The notes under the pieces: model-generated | What the model saw: only the letters and a program-made list of their open reading frames with translations | What the model was told of the DNA's origin: nothing | Databases searched by the model: none | Shown here: one piece after another, positions 10,941 to 21,903 of the stretch | Position numbering within the stretch: position 1 is the stretch's first letter | Layout of the letters: each line of letters begins with the position of its first letter | Origin: Cryphonectria parasitica EP155 | Taxonomy: Eukaryota > Ascomycota > Sordariomycetes > Diaporthales > Cryphonectriaceae | Assembly (NCBI RefSeq): GCF_011745365.1 | Contig: NW_024468915.1 | Location: 2,706,653-2,770,652, forward strand | Direction: 5' to 3' | Length of the DNA stretch: 64,000 nt | Made by a program: the position numbers and the translations under genes

Positions 10941-12380
10941 TTATAGACAAAATACCTAAGGTTCAATGCCGTCATGCTGTAGAACGGCTGTGTCGGCGGT
11001 TTAGCTCTAGAATCTTGGAATGTTAGGGGCAAAGGACTCCATTGTCGCGCCACGGCATCATTGCTGCGCCTCGTAAAACCGCTCACGACATGCGTACGCA
11101 GCATCGCATGTGTGACCAAGGAGCATAGAGCCTAGGTGTCTATAGTATTCTAGCAAAGAATTCGGAAGCTCGGCTGTACAGTAGGGGATACGGTAAACAA
11201 ATGTTCCATGGATAGGAGTGGGGCGATTAATTAAAAGGCCCGTTATGCGGATCGACAAGGCTCAGTCGTATGAATAATGTAGGTTGTGTTTGCATGCTCG
11301 GCTCGAAGTTAAGAGCTTTGGGCGAGCCTACCCCGTACTAGCGCGTGGGTCGGGGGTTGCGTTTTCACCAAACCTTGGCTTGATGGGCTTATAGCTTGTA
11401 GAATAACACATTATTACTGCTAAACCGTTGTCCCAAGCGCAGAGCGGCTCGAAACATCTTTCTCCGGCTTGGTGTCGTTTTCCTTGCATGAAAAAAACCA
11501 CCGAAACCCACCAAAAACGTTGTTGGTGTACTATAAAAGTTTTTAACGTTTAATTACGTGTTTCTGCCACAATAACGCGAAAACACCGTTGCATGTCGAG
11601 CTTTCCGGGTCTTTAAATATAGAACCCGTCTAACGCAATTGTCACTCCCTACCTAAAGCCGATTTCTGTTGCTGAAAAACAGCACAGCCTGTCTGTCTAG
11701 AGAGAGATGGCACCGCAGAAAAGTGTGTCTTAGTAGAAAAGTATGTTAGACGCTCACAGACGTTCCACCGCCCTAAACAGTAAAAGCCCTTCAACCTCTT
11801 CCGGTCATAATCCAGGCATATGAATATAGTACAAGCATCTCGATGCCAAAAGCCCGCTGTCCTGACCCCGTGGGCTTTTAAAAATCGACCTCTCATCTGG
11901 CCAGACATTAAGGAGAGAGCATGTGATGTACACGTGCTGTCAACAACTGATAAGCTCAGCGGAGACGGGCACCCCGCTCTGGGTGGACTTCGGTTTAGAG
12001 GAACAGTCCACTCTCGTCTGCCGGCGGGCCGCGCCATGTGCTATGGTATGTAAGTGGACATGGATGACGGATGTGGCAACATAAATTGGGATCCACGTCA
12101 ACCAGGCACGGTCGCATAACTGACATTGGACAGAGGGGCAGGGTCCTCGGGATTCAGGCATGCGTATGTTAAAAAAAAAAAAGTCGACAGCAGGGAAAGA
12201 CCGAAAGAAAGGTAGAGTGGGAGCCCTGTCCTAGACTCTTTTGAGGGAACTGAGCAGCAAAAGCAGAAAGAAAGGATGTCTTGGATGTTGCTATCTGCTG
12301 CCCCCCCCCCCCCGGAAAAAAGAGGTGGGGGGAGAGTGGCGCTTGTATAATGAAAACTTCCATGAAACCCAAGTCATTGA
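10941..12380. other. Intergenic, no gene recognised
   Basis: No frame here has a recognisable domain; the longest (minus 12,037-11,642) looks like chance. A run of 14 C lies at about 12,301-12,314 and an A run at 12,171-12,182. Confidence 0.4.
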
Positions 12381-12390
12381 ATATCTTCTG

Positions 12391-15300
12391 TCAGATATTG
12401 GGGTCTTGACAACTAATCTCTGTTGCCATCAATATATTCCAGAGCACCAAGTCATTCTCCTTAAACTCTGGAAATACCCTAATATCTGCGTTGCAGCTGG
12501 GACGAAAGCGAGTCATGGAGTCGTCGACATCGATGAAGATAGTGCGGATGCTCCGCGGTAGCGCCTTTAAGGTCTTGATGAACTCAATAGTAGCAAGCAG
12601 AACTTGTGCACTTAAGTAATTTATACAGGTCGTAGTCACTTGATGCAAGAGGCTCGATACAGTAAGATCAATATCACCCCGTGTGCTGCTGCAGCTGAAA
12701 CGTCAGATAGGGGTTAGCCAGCTCGACAGTCTCTTTCCCCTCTTAATCCCATGGCGCCGACCTTTTGGCACCATAATCTCACGATATTCGGATGTTTCCT
12801 GAGTCAGAAGTCCCCCATAACTATGCCCCTCTAATCCGTCGCCGATGCCTTTACCAGCGCCTCATCTGGCATGACTCTGCTGACGCAGAGCATGCCGCCT
12901 CTCTCACAGTGCTCATTTTCTGATGCAAGCACACCGTCGCTACTAGTATTGGCCAAGGTATTCATGACACGGATCATTGATGATGACGCATGGACAGTCT
13001 CGAATGAAGGAAGATTTAGTATCTTAAAAATGAGGTGGGCTCCTCGCCGCGCAATCTAAGCGCGAGAAGCCGTGGATAAGGGCTTTTGAGGGAGACGAAA
13101 TGCTCAACTGCGAGCCCGTATTGAGCCACAGCAGCCTGCAGCCCGTCTTCAGGAGTTATTAAAGTCGCTCCGATCGAATTTTGCAATATTTCCCAGAATG
13201 TAACCCTAGCCCGAAGCAAAATCTATGCGACAGCTAAAAGGAGTGATCACTCCCAGCTGACTGGAAGGGGACTATGGCCTATATAGCTGCGTAACAGTCG
13301 GGCTCACACACCCCCTCTCTACTCTAGAGATGATCAAGCTCTAGAGTAGACTAGGGAGGCCGAACTGAATGTAATGCAAGACTATTAATCAGTTTCTAAG
13401 ATGGATATTTTATCTACTTGGCTATATCCAGAGCTCAAAGCAAAGCATGCAGGAGTTCCTGAAAGTAGGCTTTTTAGTGATTATACTCAGGTTTGTAATG
13501 TGGTTAGATGGTAGTTCGAATGAATTTTTTCTTCTAAGTAGGGCTAGATTGTTCCTCACTGAAGTAGGAATTCCCTGTGTAGTAGCTTAATTATGTATGA
13601 GGGAACAAGCGGAAGGATTCATAATCTATACGATAGCTAAAAGGAGTAATCACTTCCAGTTGACTGGAAGGGGACTATGGCCTAATTACATAGCTGCGTA
13701 ACGGTCGGGCTCACACAAAATCGGCTTGCTGGCGGTACATAGTATACTCCTCGCAGCTGACTGATCGCTCTGTGATACTGCCCGCCAGCCAAGGCTTCGC
13801 AGGGATTCGATGAGAACAGGGCAATCTTTGGTTGTGCCCCTTGAAAGATCCACTAATGGAACCCCAGATGCCTCCCCCCCCCCTTTTCCCCCCTTACCTG
13901 GGTACGTAAGAGATGGAGTACACAACAAGGCGACTGAAGGGGTCTCGAACAGGTCGACGCTCGTAGACTGAATCCCGCGGGCGATAACATTGAAACAAGA
14001 CTCTTAGAGTCCCAGACATCACCATATCCACTTCGAATGCGGATGGTGGCGGCATCCTTTGTTTTACAAGCATTAAGACGCCAACATAGAAATTTCCAGC
14101 ACTGGCTGTGGGGGCTGATACCCGCGTGACTTCACACGCAGGATGACCATGTCGAAATTCCCGTCACCTCCAAAAGGGGAGGTTTTCCAGGTACGCTGAT
14201 GTCATGGATATGGAAGTAGGTTCCGCGCATACCTTGGAGACGCGTCTGGACCTCCGCAAAGAGCTTGTCAGTTCTCGAGTCTGCGTGATTCTCGCAAGGC
14301 TAGTCTGCCAACATGTCCAAGTCGAGGACCGCAGGAGCTGTTATATTGTGCTTCAGCAGCGCTAGCAGGTTCGCGGCCGTCTGCGGCAGACAAAGGTCGT
14401 GAGCGAGGACTGCAGCCTGAATGCTCGATAATGCGAGAGTCTCGAGGATCACGTTCTACCACAATTGGGAGATGTCAGCTTCTAAGTTTGAGCTCATGAG
14501 GTTCTGCGTCGTATCTCCGACTTTAGGTATGTTATGTCTAGTTTCATGAAATGAAGATTACATGTGCTAGAGAATACTGCGCCTGACACTCACTGGTAGA
14601 GAATGGCGTTAACCTTGTAGTTCTCCGTCTTGTCGAGCCGGCCATTGATAAAATGGGAGCCAATCAGGCCAGCGCGCTGCGTGGCTTCTCGTGCCTTGTC
14701 CAGATTCTGAGTGTTCGCTATCAACCGAGGGGCTGGTGTCTTGTTGACAACAAGGGATGACTGACCTTGGTACATAAATGGCACTGTTGATTGAGAAAAG
14801 AGTCCAAGACTGCAGGATGAAAGGCATATCTTGACTGCTTTTCCTGAGCAGGCAGTATGGAGATTTTATGACGAGTGTTTCGCTACAGGCGAAGGCTTCA
14901 AATCTCCATCAAGCTTTTGAAATGTAGGGACAAAATTGAAATTAGCTCTCTTGAGGGGGTTGTATCAGCGTTGGCGACGGATAACAAAGTGGCTCCAGTG
15001 CAGGTGTTCATGCTGAGGCGGAAAGCGGCGGATTAACACGACGAGGCCGCGGCAGTGTGCGGTCCCGCCTTCGTCGCACAGAGTTGAGATATGGAAGCGG
15101 TATCAAGTGTTGGCTGATCCTAGTGTGGGACTCAAGGAAAGTATAGGAGGTGGTCGGCATTTCCTCTGCAACGAGAGCTCTACAACGAGATCGCGGAGGA
15201 GCCGCACATCCCGTGGGAGCTATAGAGCCTGCTCCACGTTATCTATATTGGACAGAAAATCCAGCCCAGAAGACTTCCCTATACGAAATACGGTGTCGAT

Positions 15301-16675
15301 GGTCATTGTGATGTATGCAGATGCAGGGAATTTTGGTATTGGCACCGCACATATGGTTCCGGATCCAAGGACCGTCCTTGAGGCGCAGTGACCTTTTGAA
15401 CGTGGGAGAGTCTCACGGCTAGCCCAGTATCTTTGTGCTGAGCAGGTAGTGCGCTGAGAAAGGACGTTAACGCCGGTCTTTTCTGGCTAGGCTCTCGTGC
15501 CAGTACTTGACGGAATGGTTCCACTGATAGTTCGGGAGGTGTGTAATCCCACGAAGCTGCGCGGCTTCGCATCTCTGTCGCAGACTTTTCGAAGACCATT
15601 GCGGCACCCGAGAGAAAGAGCTTCCTTGCTCAGTTGAATAGAGGACGGGCAGCTATCTCCCCTGGCAAATGCTGCTGTGTATTCAATTGAGGCTATGCCG
15701 TGGCCTACCGACTACTTGATCTGCTTGACGGGGTCAACCAGAGTACCACTAAGTCCTTTCTCAATAAGGTGCTCAGCACTGCCCTCACGGATCATAGCTG
15801 TGACTCCCTGACCGAAGGGGACGGGAGACATTACGTTCGAAAACCCAATATTCAACAGAGGTTGCTTGTTCCCGTTGCTCATATCAAGTCCCAACTGTGG
15901 AAAAGAACTGAACGCCGCGGGACCTCTGGTGCACCTTCAATGCAGGAGAGTATCTCTCAATAAGACTTTGATAATGATCCACCATCTCTTTCATGTACTC
16001 GGAGCGACTCTGGGGACAAGCAGCCTGATACAACAGCTGCTGGGATCTCGCCAGACGAGCGTCCAGCCACGGCAGAGGACTCCAGACCTCAATCCTCGAA
16101 CACAGCCAGCAGAATCAGCTGCGGAGCCGTCACCAATGGCTGGGAAAACTTGGTAAATTGTATGTGCTCGGCCGACCGCTGGTGGACGAACTCTGCGGCC
16201 AGACTCCATGATGAAGGCTCAGATATGGACGGGAACACCTGCTCCAGGTGCTGTATAGTGTTTTTCATGACTGGAAATTCTCCCAAGAACCTCGCAGCCC
16301 ATCTGCGGCCACTACGCGCCCTACGCCGTGAAGACCGGGCCGACGAGCGAGATTCCGTCGAGCTTACCGTACACAAATTGAATTCTCCTTAGACTTGACC
16401 CCGTCAAATACAGCATACGTGCAGTGGAAATGGCGCGCGCGCTTTTGCGATAAGGTATAATCCAGATCGGCAGAGTCGACGTTCACCGCCGGGTCGAAAA
16501 CGTGGTGCAATAGCTTCCTGGCGGACACCTGCAGCGAGATCTCGTCTTCATCATTCTCATTAGCAAAGATATCGTCGGTGGGAGCTGCGTGCGACGTGAC
16601 TCCTGTTTTCTCATGTCCAGGAATGAACCTCTGGGTGCTCCACAATAACCTGGGCGTTCGATTCTCCATTTTCAA
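12391..16675 (-). pseudogene. Highly reducing type I PKS, degraded
   Basis: Remains of a fungal highly reducing polyketide synthase, read on the minus strand in pieces. The KS-AT linker with DYTLSQKRARHFHCTYAVFD lies near 16,420-16,500. The acyltransferase follows at 16,300-15,950: FSQPLVTAPQLILLAVFED, then GRSSGE where the active site is normally GHSxGE, so the Ser is kept but the His is Arg. A second AT part (NVMSPVPFGQGVTAMIREGS) is at 15,835-15,775. The AT-DH junction [16 protein letters not shown] lies near 15,520 and the dehydratase start FKRSLRLKDGPWIRNH near 15,385. ERGGMLCVSRVMPDEAL near 12,880 resembles the lead-in to an enoylreductase. Stops are often TGG to TGA or TAG, with frameshifts between pieces. 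No KS domain is seen upstream. The stretch 14,240-14,790 is protein-like with a plausible intron (14,593-14,523) but I could not assign it. A 494-bp insertion splits the relic. Confidence 0.75.
13223..13716. mobile_element. 494-bp element with direct terminal repeats in the PKS relic
   Basis: Two related direct repeats of about 90 bp (13,223-13,310 and 13,626-13,716) enclose about 315 bp of non-coding sequence. AAAAT stands on both outer sides (13,218-13,222 and 13,717-13,721), as a 5-bp target duplication would. Removing the insert and one AAAAT rejoins a protein-like minus frame (ADFASG). Each repeat is related to the 82-bp unit at 40,871-40,952. It looks like a small LTR-type (TRIM-like) element, or two nearby copies of the same small repeat. 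Confidence 0.5.
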
Positions 16676-16998
16676 ACCAGTTCATTCTCGTCATCCCCAT
16701 CATGGCCTGTGACAATGGGGTGGCCGTCTTCTAGGATAAAATCATCAGCACGCTGAGGTCGATATTTGGGTTCGGAATCTCAAAGCTCGGATTCCCAGAT
16801 ATGACTCAACACTCAACTGCTAGCACTGTCTTGAGCATCCCAAAACCTCCAGCTGCCGGCTCAGAATGGATACAGCATCGACCTGTGACAGCCCAAAGAA
16901 GCGAGCATCCAGGTCATTTGGGCTTGCATTGATCAACATGCCTCCTAGCGAGCGCATCGTCCAATTTCCGCAAGGTGCTGTCATAGTGACCCTTAAGA

Positions 16999-17890
16999 TT
17001 GCGTCTTAACGGTGGAGGGGTTAAACCGGCAATTTTAAGCCAGATCGGAAAGGTCTTCATCGTAACGGGCGGCTCGAACGGCCTGGCTTACGAGCTGACA
17101 CGGCAGCTTTATGGCGCCGGCGCTAAGGTCAACATCCTCACTCGTTCTAAGGAGCGTACAGAGGCTGCGATTTCCAAGATCAAGGCGTATTACGATGACC
17201 AAGATGCTAGAAATCAGAGGGGAAGTCTCGAGTTCGTTCATATGAACTTGATGAATATAGGCACTATCAAGGCAGCCGCCCAAGATGTGCTTGATCGGGA
17301 GGGCCCGGGTGGACGTTTAGATGTTCTGCCAGTCAATTTTATTCACTACCTGGCACCAAGTTTATACAACCGTGAAGGTATTATGTCGTTGATTCTTGCT
17401 ATAGATTCAATAACGCAGGGGTAGCAGCCTGAGACAATCCTCCCCTCAACGTTCAGGGTCATAAGCACCATTTTGCTGTCGACATGTTAGGGTCTAACCT
17501 CCTGACGAAGCTCCTTTGGCCTATTCACTCTAAAACTGCAGAAAGCACTCTACGCGGTAGCGTGCGGGTCACCCGGCCCGGATCCATCCTCGTTGAGCTA
17601 GGCAGCCCCAAAGGCGGTGTGCGTAAAGAATTCCTCCAGCATCCTAGGTCTGCGGAAGGCCGGGCAATAATGGCGGCCGAGATGTACGGCTCGACTAAGG
17701 CGGCATGGTATTTCCTCGCATCTGAGTTCGCGCTAGGCTCAGCCAGTCCAGCATGGACGTCAAGGCCGGCCTTGGCCTGTATTATCAGCAATAGAACGAT
17801 GTATAAAAGGTTGAGGAAAGAGTTGAAGGGGCGATGTCCGATCCGGCGGCAACGCCGTCATTTGATAGGCTTGAGAGATTGCCGCATTTG
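16999..17890 (+). pseudogene. Short-chain dehydrogenase/reductase pseudogene
   Basis: NAD(P)-dependent short-chain dehydrogenase of the type common in fungal secondary-metabolite clusters. The Rossmann start is KVFIVTGGSNGLAYEL (TGxxxGxG with the last Gly changed to Ala), then LTRSKERTEAAISKI and LEFVHMNLMNIGTIKAAAQD. Exon 1 (16,999-17,327) joins exon 2 (from 17,405) to give VLFNNAG across a 77-nt intron whose donor is GC instead of GT. In exon 2 a TGA at 17,430-17,432 interrupts the frame where an Arg codon is likely. Beyond it come NPPLNVQGHKHHFAVDMLG, SILVELGSPKGGV and the catalytic YGSTK. The family-typical C-terminal part is lost after about 17,740. It lies next to, and divergent from, the PKS relic, so it was probably a tailoring enzyme. 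Confidence 0.75.
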
Positions 17891-18042
17891 AGTGCTTACA
17901 CATATTGAAGAAGGCATGTTCGGATGTCTGTTCCACATTTGCTTCCTTCCTCCGTCCCGCGGACTAACATTTTATTGATTGCTTCGCTTACACACCTCAG
18001 CGGTAGCTTGGCAATTCCTGAGATACAGTCTCATACGACTCT

Positions 18043-18273
18043 AAGCTGTTGAAGCACTACATGGCGCCCTTCGGCAGACGAGGAAGAACCTGCCTCGTAA
18101 TCACCTTGAGCTATGTTGAGATACCTGTCACTCTAGTATTACTGTCTAGAAGGTCTGACTGGGAGGCCTATGACATCATGTATGAGAGGGATATCAAGAT
18201 TGTGAGCGATCAGATGGCCCTTGATGCATCTTTTGCGAGCAAGAGAGTCCGGGTGATAGCGAAGCAGAGATAG
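18043..18273 (+). pseudogene. Cytochrome P450, C-terminal fragment
   Basis: About 76 codons matching the end of a fungal P450. HYMAPFGRRGRTCLV corresponds to the heme-binding loop FGxGxRxCxG with the Cys thiolate kept and Gly positions changed. Then come LSYVEIPVTLVLLSRR (L helix) and YERDIKIVSDQM, as in P450s ending in a KGVRV-like strand (here SKRVRVIAKQR). Nothing of the first 400 or so residues is seen upstream, so it is a fragment, probably the third member of the ruined cluster. Confidence 0.7.
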
Positions 18274-19415
18274 TCAGGCGTGACTCCTCATGGGGCTCAA
18301 CACAAGACAAGGTCGTTAGAGACCAACTTAGTGCTCTAGAGTAAGAATCAAGGTGCTTTTCCGAAAGTAAAATAAATTATTTGGGTGGTTTACTTGCACA
18401 TTCGTTATCATCAAACCGAGGTGCTTTTGTATACAAGCCTGATCACATCCTGTCGCATTCCTGCTGTTGTATATTAACAATAAGTAGCTTAGAGACATTC
18501 GCCCTACATTTCGGTACGCAGTGCGCCACTTTGTCATGTAGAACTTAATTGCTTTCAGCTGGGCTTGTTGCGCGGCCAAGATACGCACATGTTCGCTGTT
18601 TACTTCACTTTACCTTTAATAATATTAAAGGAGCATCGTATGATGAATGTTTAGGCGCGGCTTTCCTGTTCTCCACTAGAGCGACGATAGTTTGGTCCGT
18701 CAAAAGGGATAAAGCGCGCTAGTGACAGCGCAATGTATCTGACGGCTAGGTTGTGGAGTGCACTCATCCAATCGCTTCATCGCATTCGTAGCCTCACAGA
18801 ATTTGGGATGAAACGAACGCCGGGTCCGACTTAGCAAAACGAAACTTTCAAACGTAGTTGCAACGAGCCGAGCCGCCTTATTGTAAGTGAAACCAACCGC
18901 GGTGTCTAATTATATAAGCATTTGAGGTCCCGCCGTCATAGATAATGTACGCCTTCTTGGAACTTTCAAGTAGATTAAATCTCCGATCGTTATAGGGAGA
19001 ACGTCCCGTTCATGCTTAAACGGCAAGAAATTTGATGAACGAGCTGCTTTTTTTGTCCTACCTGATCATCATTTCCCCACATGTCGCCGTATACCCGATT
19101 TGCACAAAGTCGCGAGACTGTAAACGTAAACCGCGACTGATCATACCACTCGTAGTCGCCACAGGGCGATTCAGTTGACTCTCTCGGAATATAAGAAGTC
19201 AGAACTGTGCAGCCTCTCTATGATACGTATCGACATTGTTGAGTCGTGCATCCACTTCTTCTTCCACAATCCTTACAGTTCTTATACTCTCACTACTTTA
19301 AACATTAAATTGTTGACTTCAAAGAACTGGCTTCTTCACACTCGCTTCTCTTCTTTCAACTCATATTTGTAACGCTTTCTATCATTCAGACCTACACAAA
19401 TCTACAACCGTCAAA
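18274..19415. other. Intergenic, promoter region of the cutinase
   Basis: No recognisable gene. The last 230 bp upstream of the cutinase hold an AATATAAG motif (about 19,186) and CT-rich leader sequence before CAAAATG, as usual for fungal genes. Confidence 0.4.
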
Positions 19416-20480
19416 ATGAAGACTTCCAACGCCTTTTGTGTCATCTCATTTGCAGCTCTGTCAGCTGGCTCCCCCCTTCCTCAGGCTACTTCGGCATCGT
19501 CTTGCACGACCTATACTCTCCTCTTCGCCCGCGGCACCACCGAGACGGGCACACTCGGTACCATAGTTGGCCCTGGCTTAGAGAAATCTGTCGAATCCAC
19601 TCTAGGTGCAACCGAAGTCACTGTTCAGGTTCGTACCATTCCTCTATGGAGTGAAAAGGAAGAAACAAAACCTAAATTAGTGTGTGCGTGCTGATCTCTT
19701 TGCAAACAGGGTGTCGCGTACGCAGCCGACGTGGCCGGTATTGCCGAGGAAGTGACTGGATCTGGCCCTGGTTCTGTCGCAATGGCCCAGGAGGCCGCAA
19801 CAGCACTCTCCAGCTGTCCAGACACGAAATTGATACTCACCGGCTACAGCCAGGGAGCAATGGTTGTTCACAACGCGGCAACCAAACTCAAGAGTTCGAG
19901 CCAAATTTCATCCGTTGTTGCGGCGGTCACCTTCGGCGACCCATACAAGACTGAACTGCCTGCAGGCATTGCCACGGCTGATTTCCACACCTTTTGTGCT
20001 ACAGTAAGTGAATGCTGCATCTTTTCAACTGTAGCCTCGGTAGAATTCCTATACTTACAATTCGTGTCTCCACAGGGCGATGAAGTCTGCGCTTATGGCG
20101 TAGGCACTTGTGCGGGCTCAGGCGGCTGTACGTCAAGCAGCACATTGGGCCATCTTGGGTACGGAGCCGATGTGGACGCAGCTGCGTCTTTCATCCAGTC
20201 GGCTGTCAATGGGAGTAGCACCAGCTCCACGGCTTCTGCTGCCTTGGCTGCCACAACGACTGCCGTTGCGCTTAGCTCAGACGCTGGTGCCGTATCTGGC
20301 TTGGATTTGGACAGTGCACTGGGTTCACTGCCTACAGATTTAAGTGACTTGGGCTTCAGCATCCCTACGGCAATTCCAACGCTAGGGTCTGGTGTGGGCT
20401 CCAGTTTTAGCATTCCTGCATTCAGCATCCCTGCTGCTTTGCCCACTAGCCTTTCTGGGCTTGGTATTGGCGGGCTGTAA
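19416..20480 (+). CDS. Cutinase (CE5 family), three exons
   Basis: Secreted cutinase, a serine esterase that hydrolyses plant cutin polyester. Exons 19,416-19,628, 19,710-20,003 and 20,076-20,480 (introns of 81 and 72 nt, GT-AG) give an uninterrupted 303-residue protein. A signal peptide precedes SPLPQATS. Family motifs: YTLLFARGTTETGTLGTIVG, then GYSQG with catalytic Ser118, Asp171 in GDEVC and His195 in GHLGYG. Two features differ from classical cutinases of about 210-230 residues. The Asp-His spacing is 24 residues, enlarged by a segment with two extra Cys. After the catalytic domain comes a roughly 95-residue Ser/Ala/Leu-rich tail with three FSIP motifs, ending in Gly/Leu. The tail might be a wall-anchoring or disordered linker region; that is inference. 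The gene shows no RIP damage. Confidence 0.93.
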
Positions 20481-21577
20481 GGACATGTCATGAAAGGTCA
20501 ATCCTAAGCAACAATTCTTGTCCAGCCTGTTATGTGAGCTTTTCGATCTTACTTGCTTAGCAAGTTAATATGTGGATGGAATTAGGGTTCGGCATACGAT
20601 GAGTTATTCTTGTACAGAAAGAAAAGGCAGCTAAAACATTCCTAGGGGGATACATTAACTCAGTTGCAAGGGTATGAAAAGGGTCTTCCTATGGTCGAAG
20701 GCTTGCTACATCCCTTCTTCTTTTAAGTTCAGTAGATATACAAGAAACAATTTGAGCAGAACATTGTCCCCATATCTACTTTACGCTTGGGCCGTAATAT
20801 ACAGCTTCAAACTTCGTTGCATATTAAGCATAATCTGAGTGATATCGATACGCATACAAGCCTTGTCGCAAATTATCCTTCTTATTGATTCTATTGAGGA
20901 TTACCTGTTGATTTATCATAGTGAGTGCTTTAATCCAAAGTATAGCTCATCACCCTAAGATCTCCCTACGGACTGAGGTGGCGCTGAACCAAGCTGAGCT
21001 ATTCACATAAATATTACATATGGGTAAACCACCCCCTATTCAGCGTCTCGGAACCCGAACATAGCGATTGCAGGCTGTCTAGTCAACTATGAGCTGAAAT
21101 TCGAAGGATAAAGGAAATAGATGATCTTCAGACACCGAGAAGCTTGAGCTGGCACAGTAGGTGCCATAAGTGGGCAAAAGTGCGAATTGTAAGGTAGTAG
21201 ATATGACTGTCGTTCATTGTTCCTCTTCTCCTCTTGCCCTTATATAGCTATTACTTTGGTAACATAAAATCATGCTCTTTCTATTGCATCTAGTTACTGG
21301 TCTTAGGTAGCTTAGAGGTGTTGTCGACAACACTCACCCACTCAGCTGGCAGGGTAACCATCACTAGCATACTGGCATGTACTAGATCATATGCCTCACA
21401 AATTAGCATTTACTAGCTGTACGTTGTAATCTGTTCAATATTTACGTAGGTTAGAAACGAACCACGTGAACTGTAGAATAAGGAAAGAAGTGTTAAGATT
21501 CGATACCACCGATATTCTACTCATATGGCTCATAGTGAATGTTTTCAGCTAACAAAATGAGAAAAGCGTTGCGAGGA
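20481..21577. other. AT-rich intergenic sequence, no gene seen
   Basis: Only short frames. It contains a minus-strand TAGCTCAGCTTGG stretch (about 20,990) like a pol III A box, but without a B box or tRNA fold. Confidence 0.4.
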
Positions 21578-21903
21578 CTGCTGTCGTGGTGGCCAGGGTG
21601 GTAGTCCGTAGGACATGGAGTACAGTGGGTCAAGGGTCCTCATACATATAAAGGATACCACCCACTTTTCAAATTCTTTAGCTATAGGCAACAATCAAGC
21701 ATCCTTTTCTCTTCTTTTCAATTTTGAACCCTTTGGACAGGTCTAAGACAGGTTTTTCACCCTGTTCTTGTGCCCGTGTGGCCTTAGTTTGCTGTCCTCA
21801 TCTGCACAGGCACGCTTGGGTTGCACAAGCCCTTGCTCATTGCTTCGGCAGCTGTTCGTTCCTTTCTTTCGAGGGCGACAGCGCCCTAGTTCTGGTTCAC
21901 TGC
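21578..21903 (+). mobile_element. Solo LTR of the gypsy family found at 47.8-64 kb
   Basis: The LTR is 21,582-21,899 (318 bp), starting TGTCGTGGTGGCC and ending CTGGTTCA, with the 4-bp duplication CTGC on both sides (21,578-21,581 and 21,900-21,903). It carries a TATA motif (CATATAAAGG near 21,646-21,655) and closely matches the LTRs at 47,809, 54,367, 58,069 and 63,822. No internal sequence is attached, so this is what remains after recombination between two LTRs. It has fewer TpA changes than the 47,809 copy. Confidence 0.93.

Noticed and set aside
11642..12037. 131-codon minus frame between esterase and PKS relic
   Set aside because: No domain, no neighbouring exons and competing frames on both strands; treated as chance.
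20950..21005. Minus-strand tRNA-like start (TAGCTCAGCTTGGTTCAGCG)
   Set aside because: Good A box, but no B box, no T arm and no acceptor pairing within a tRNA length.
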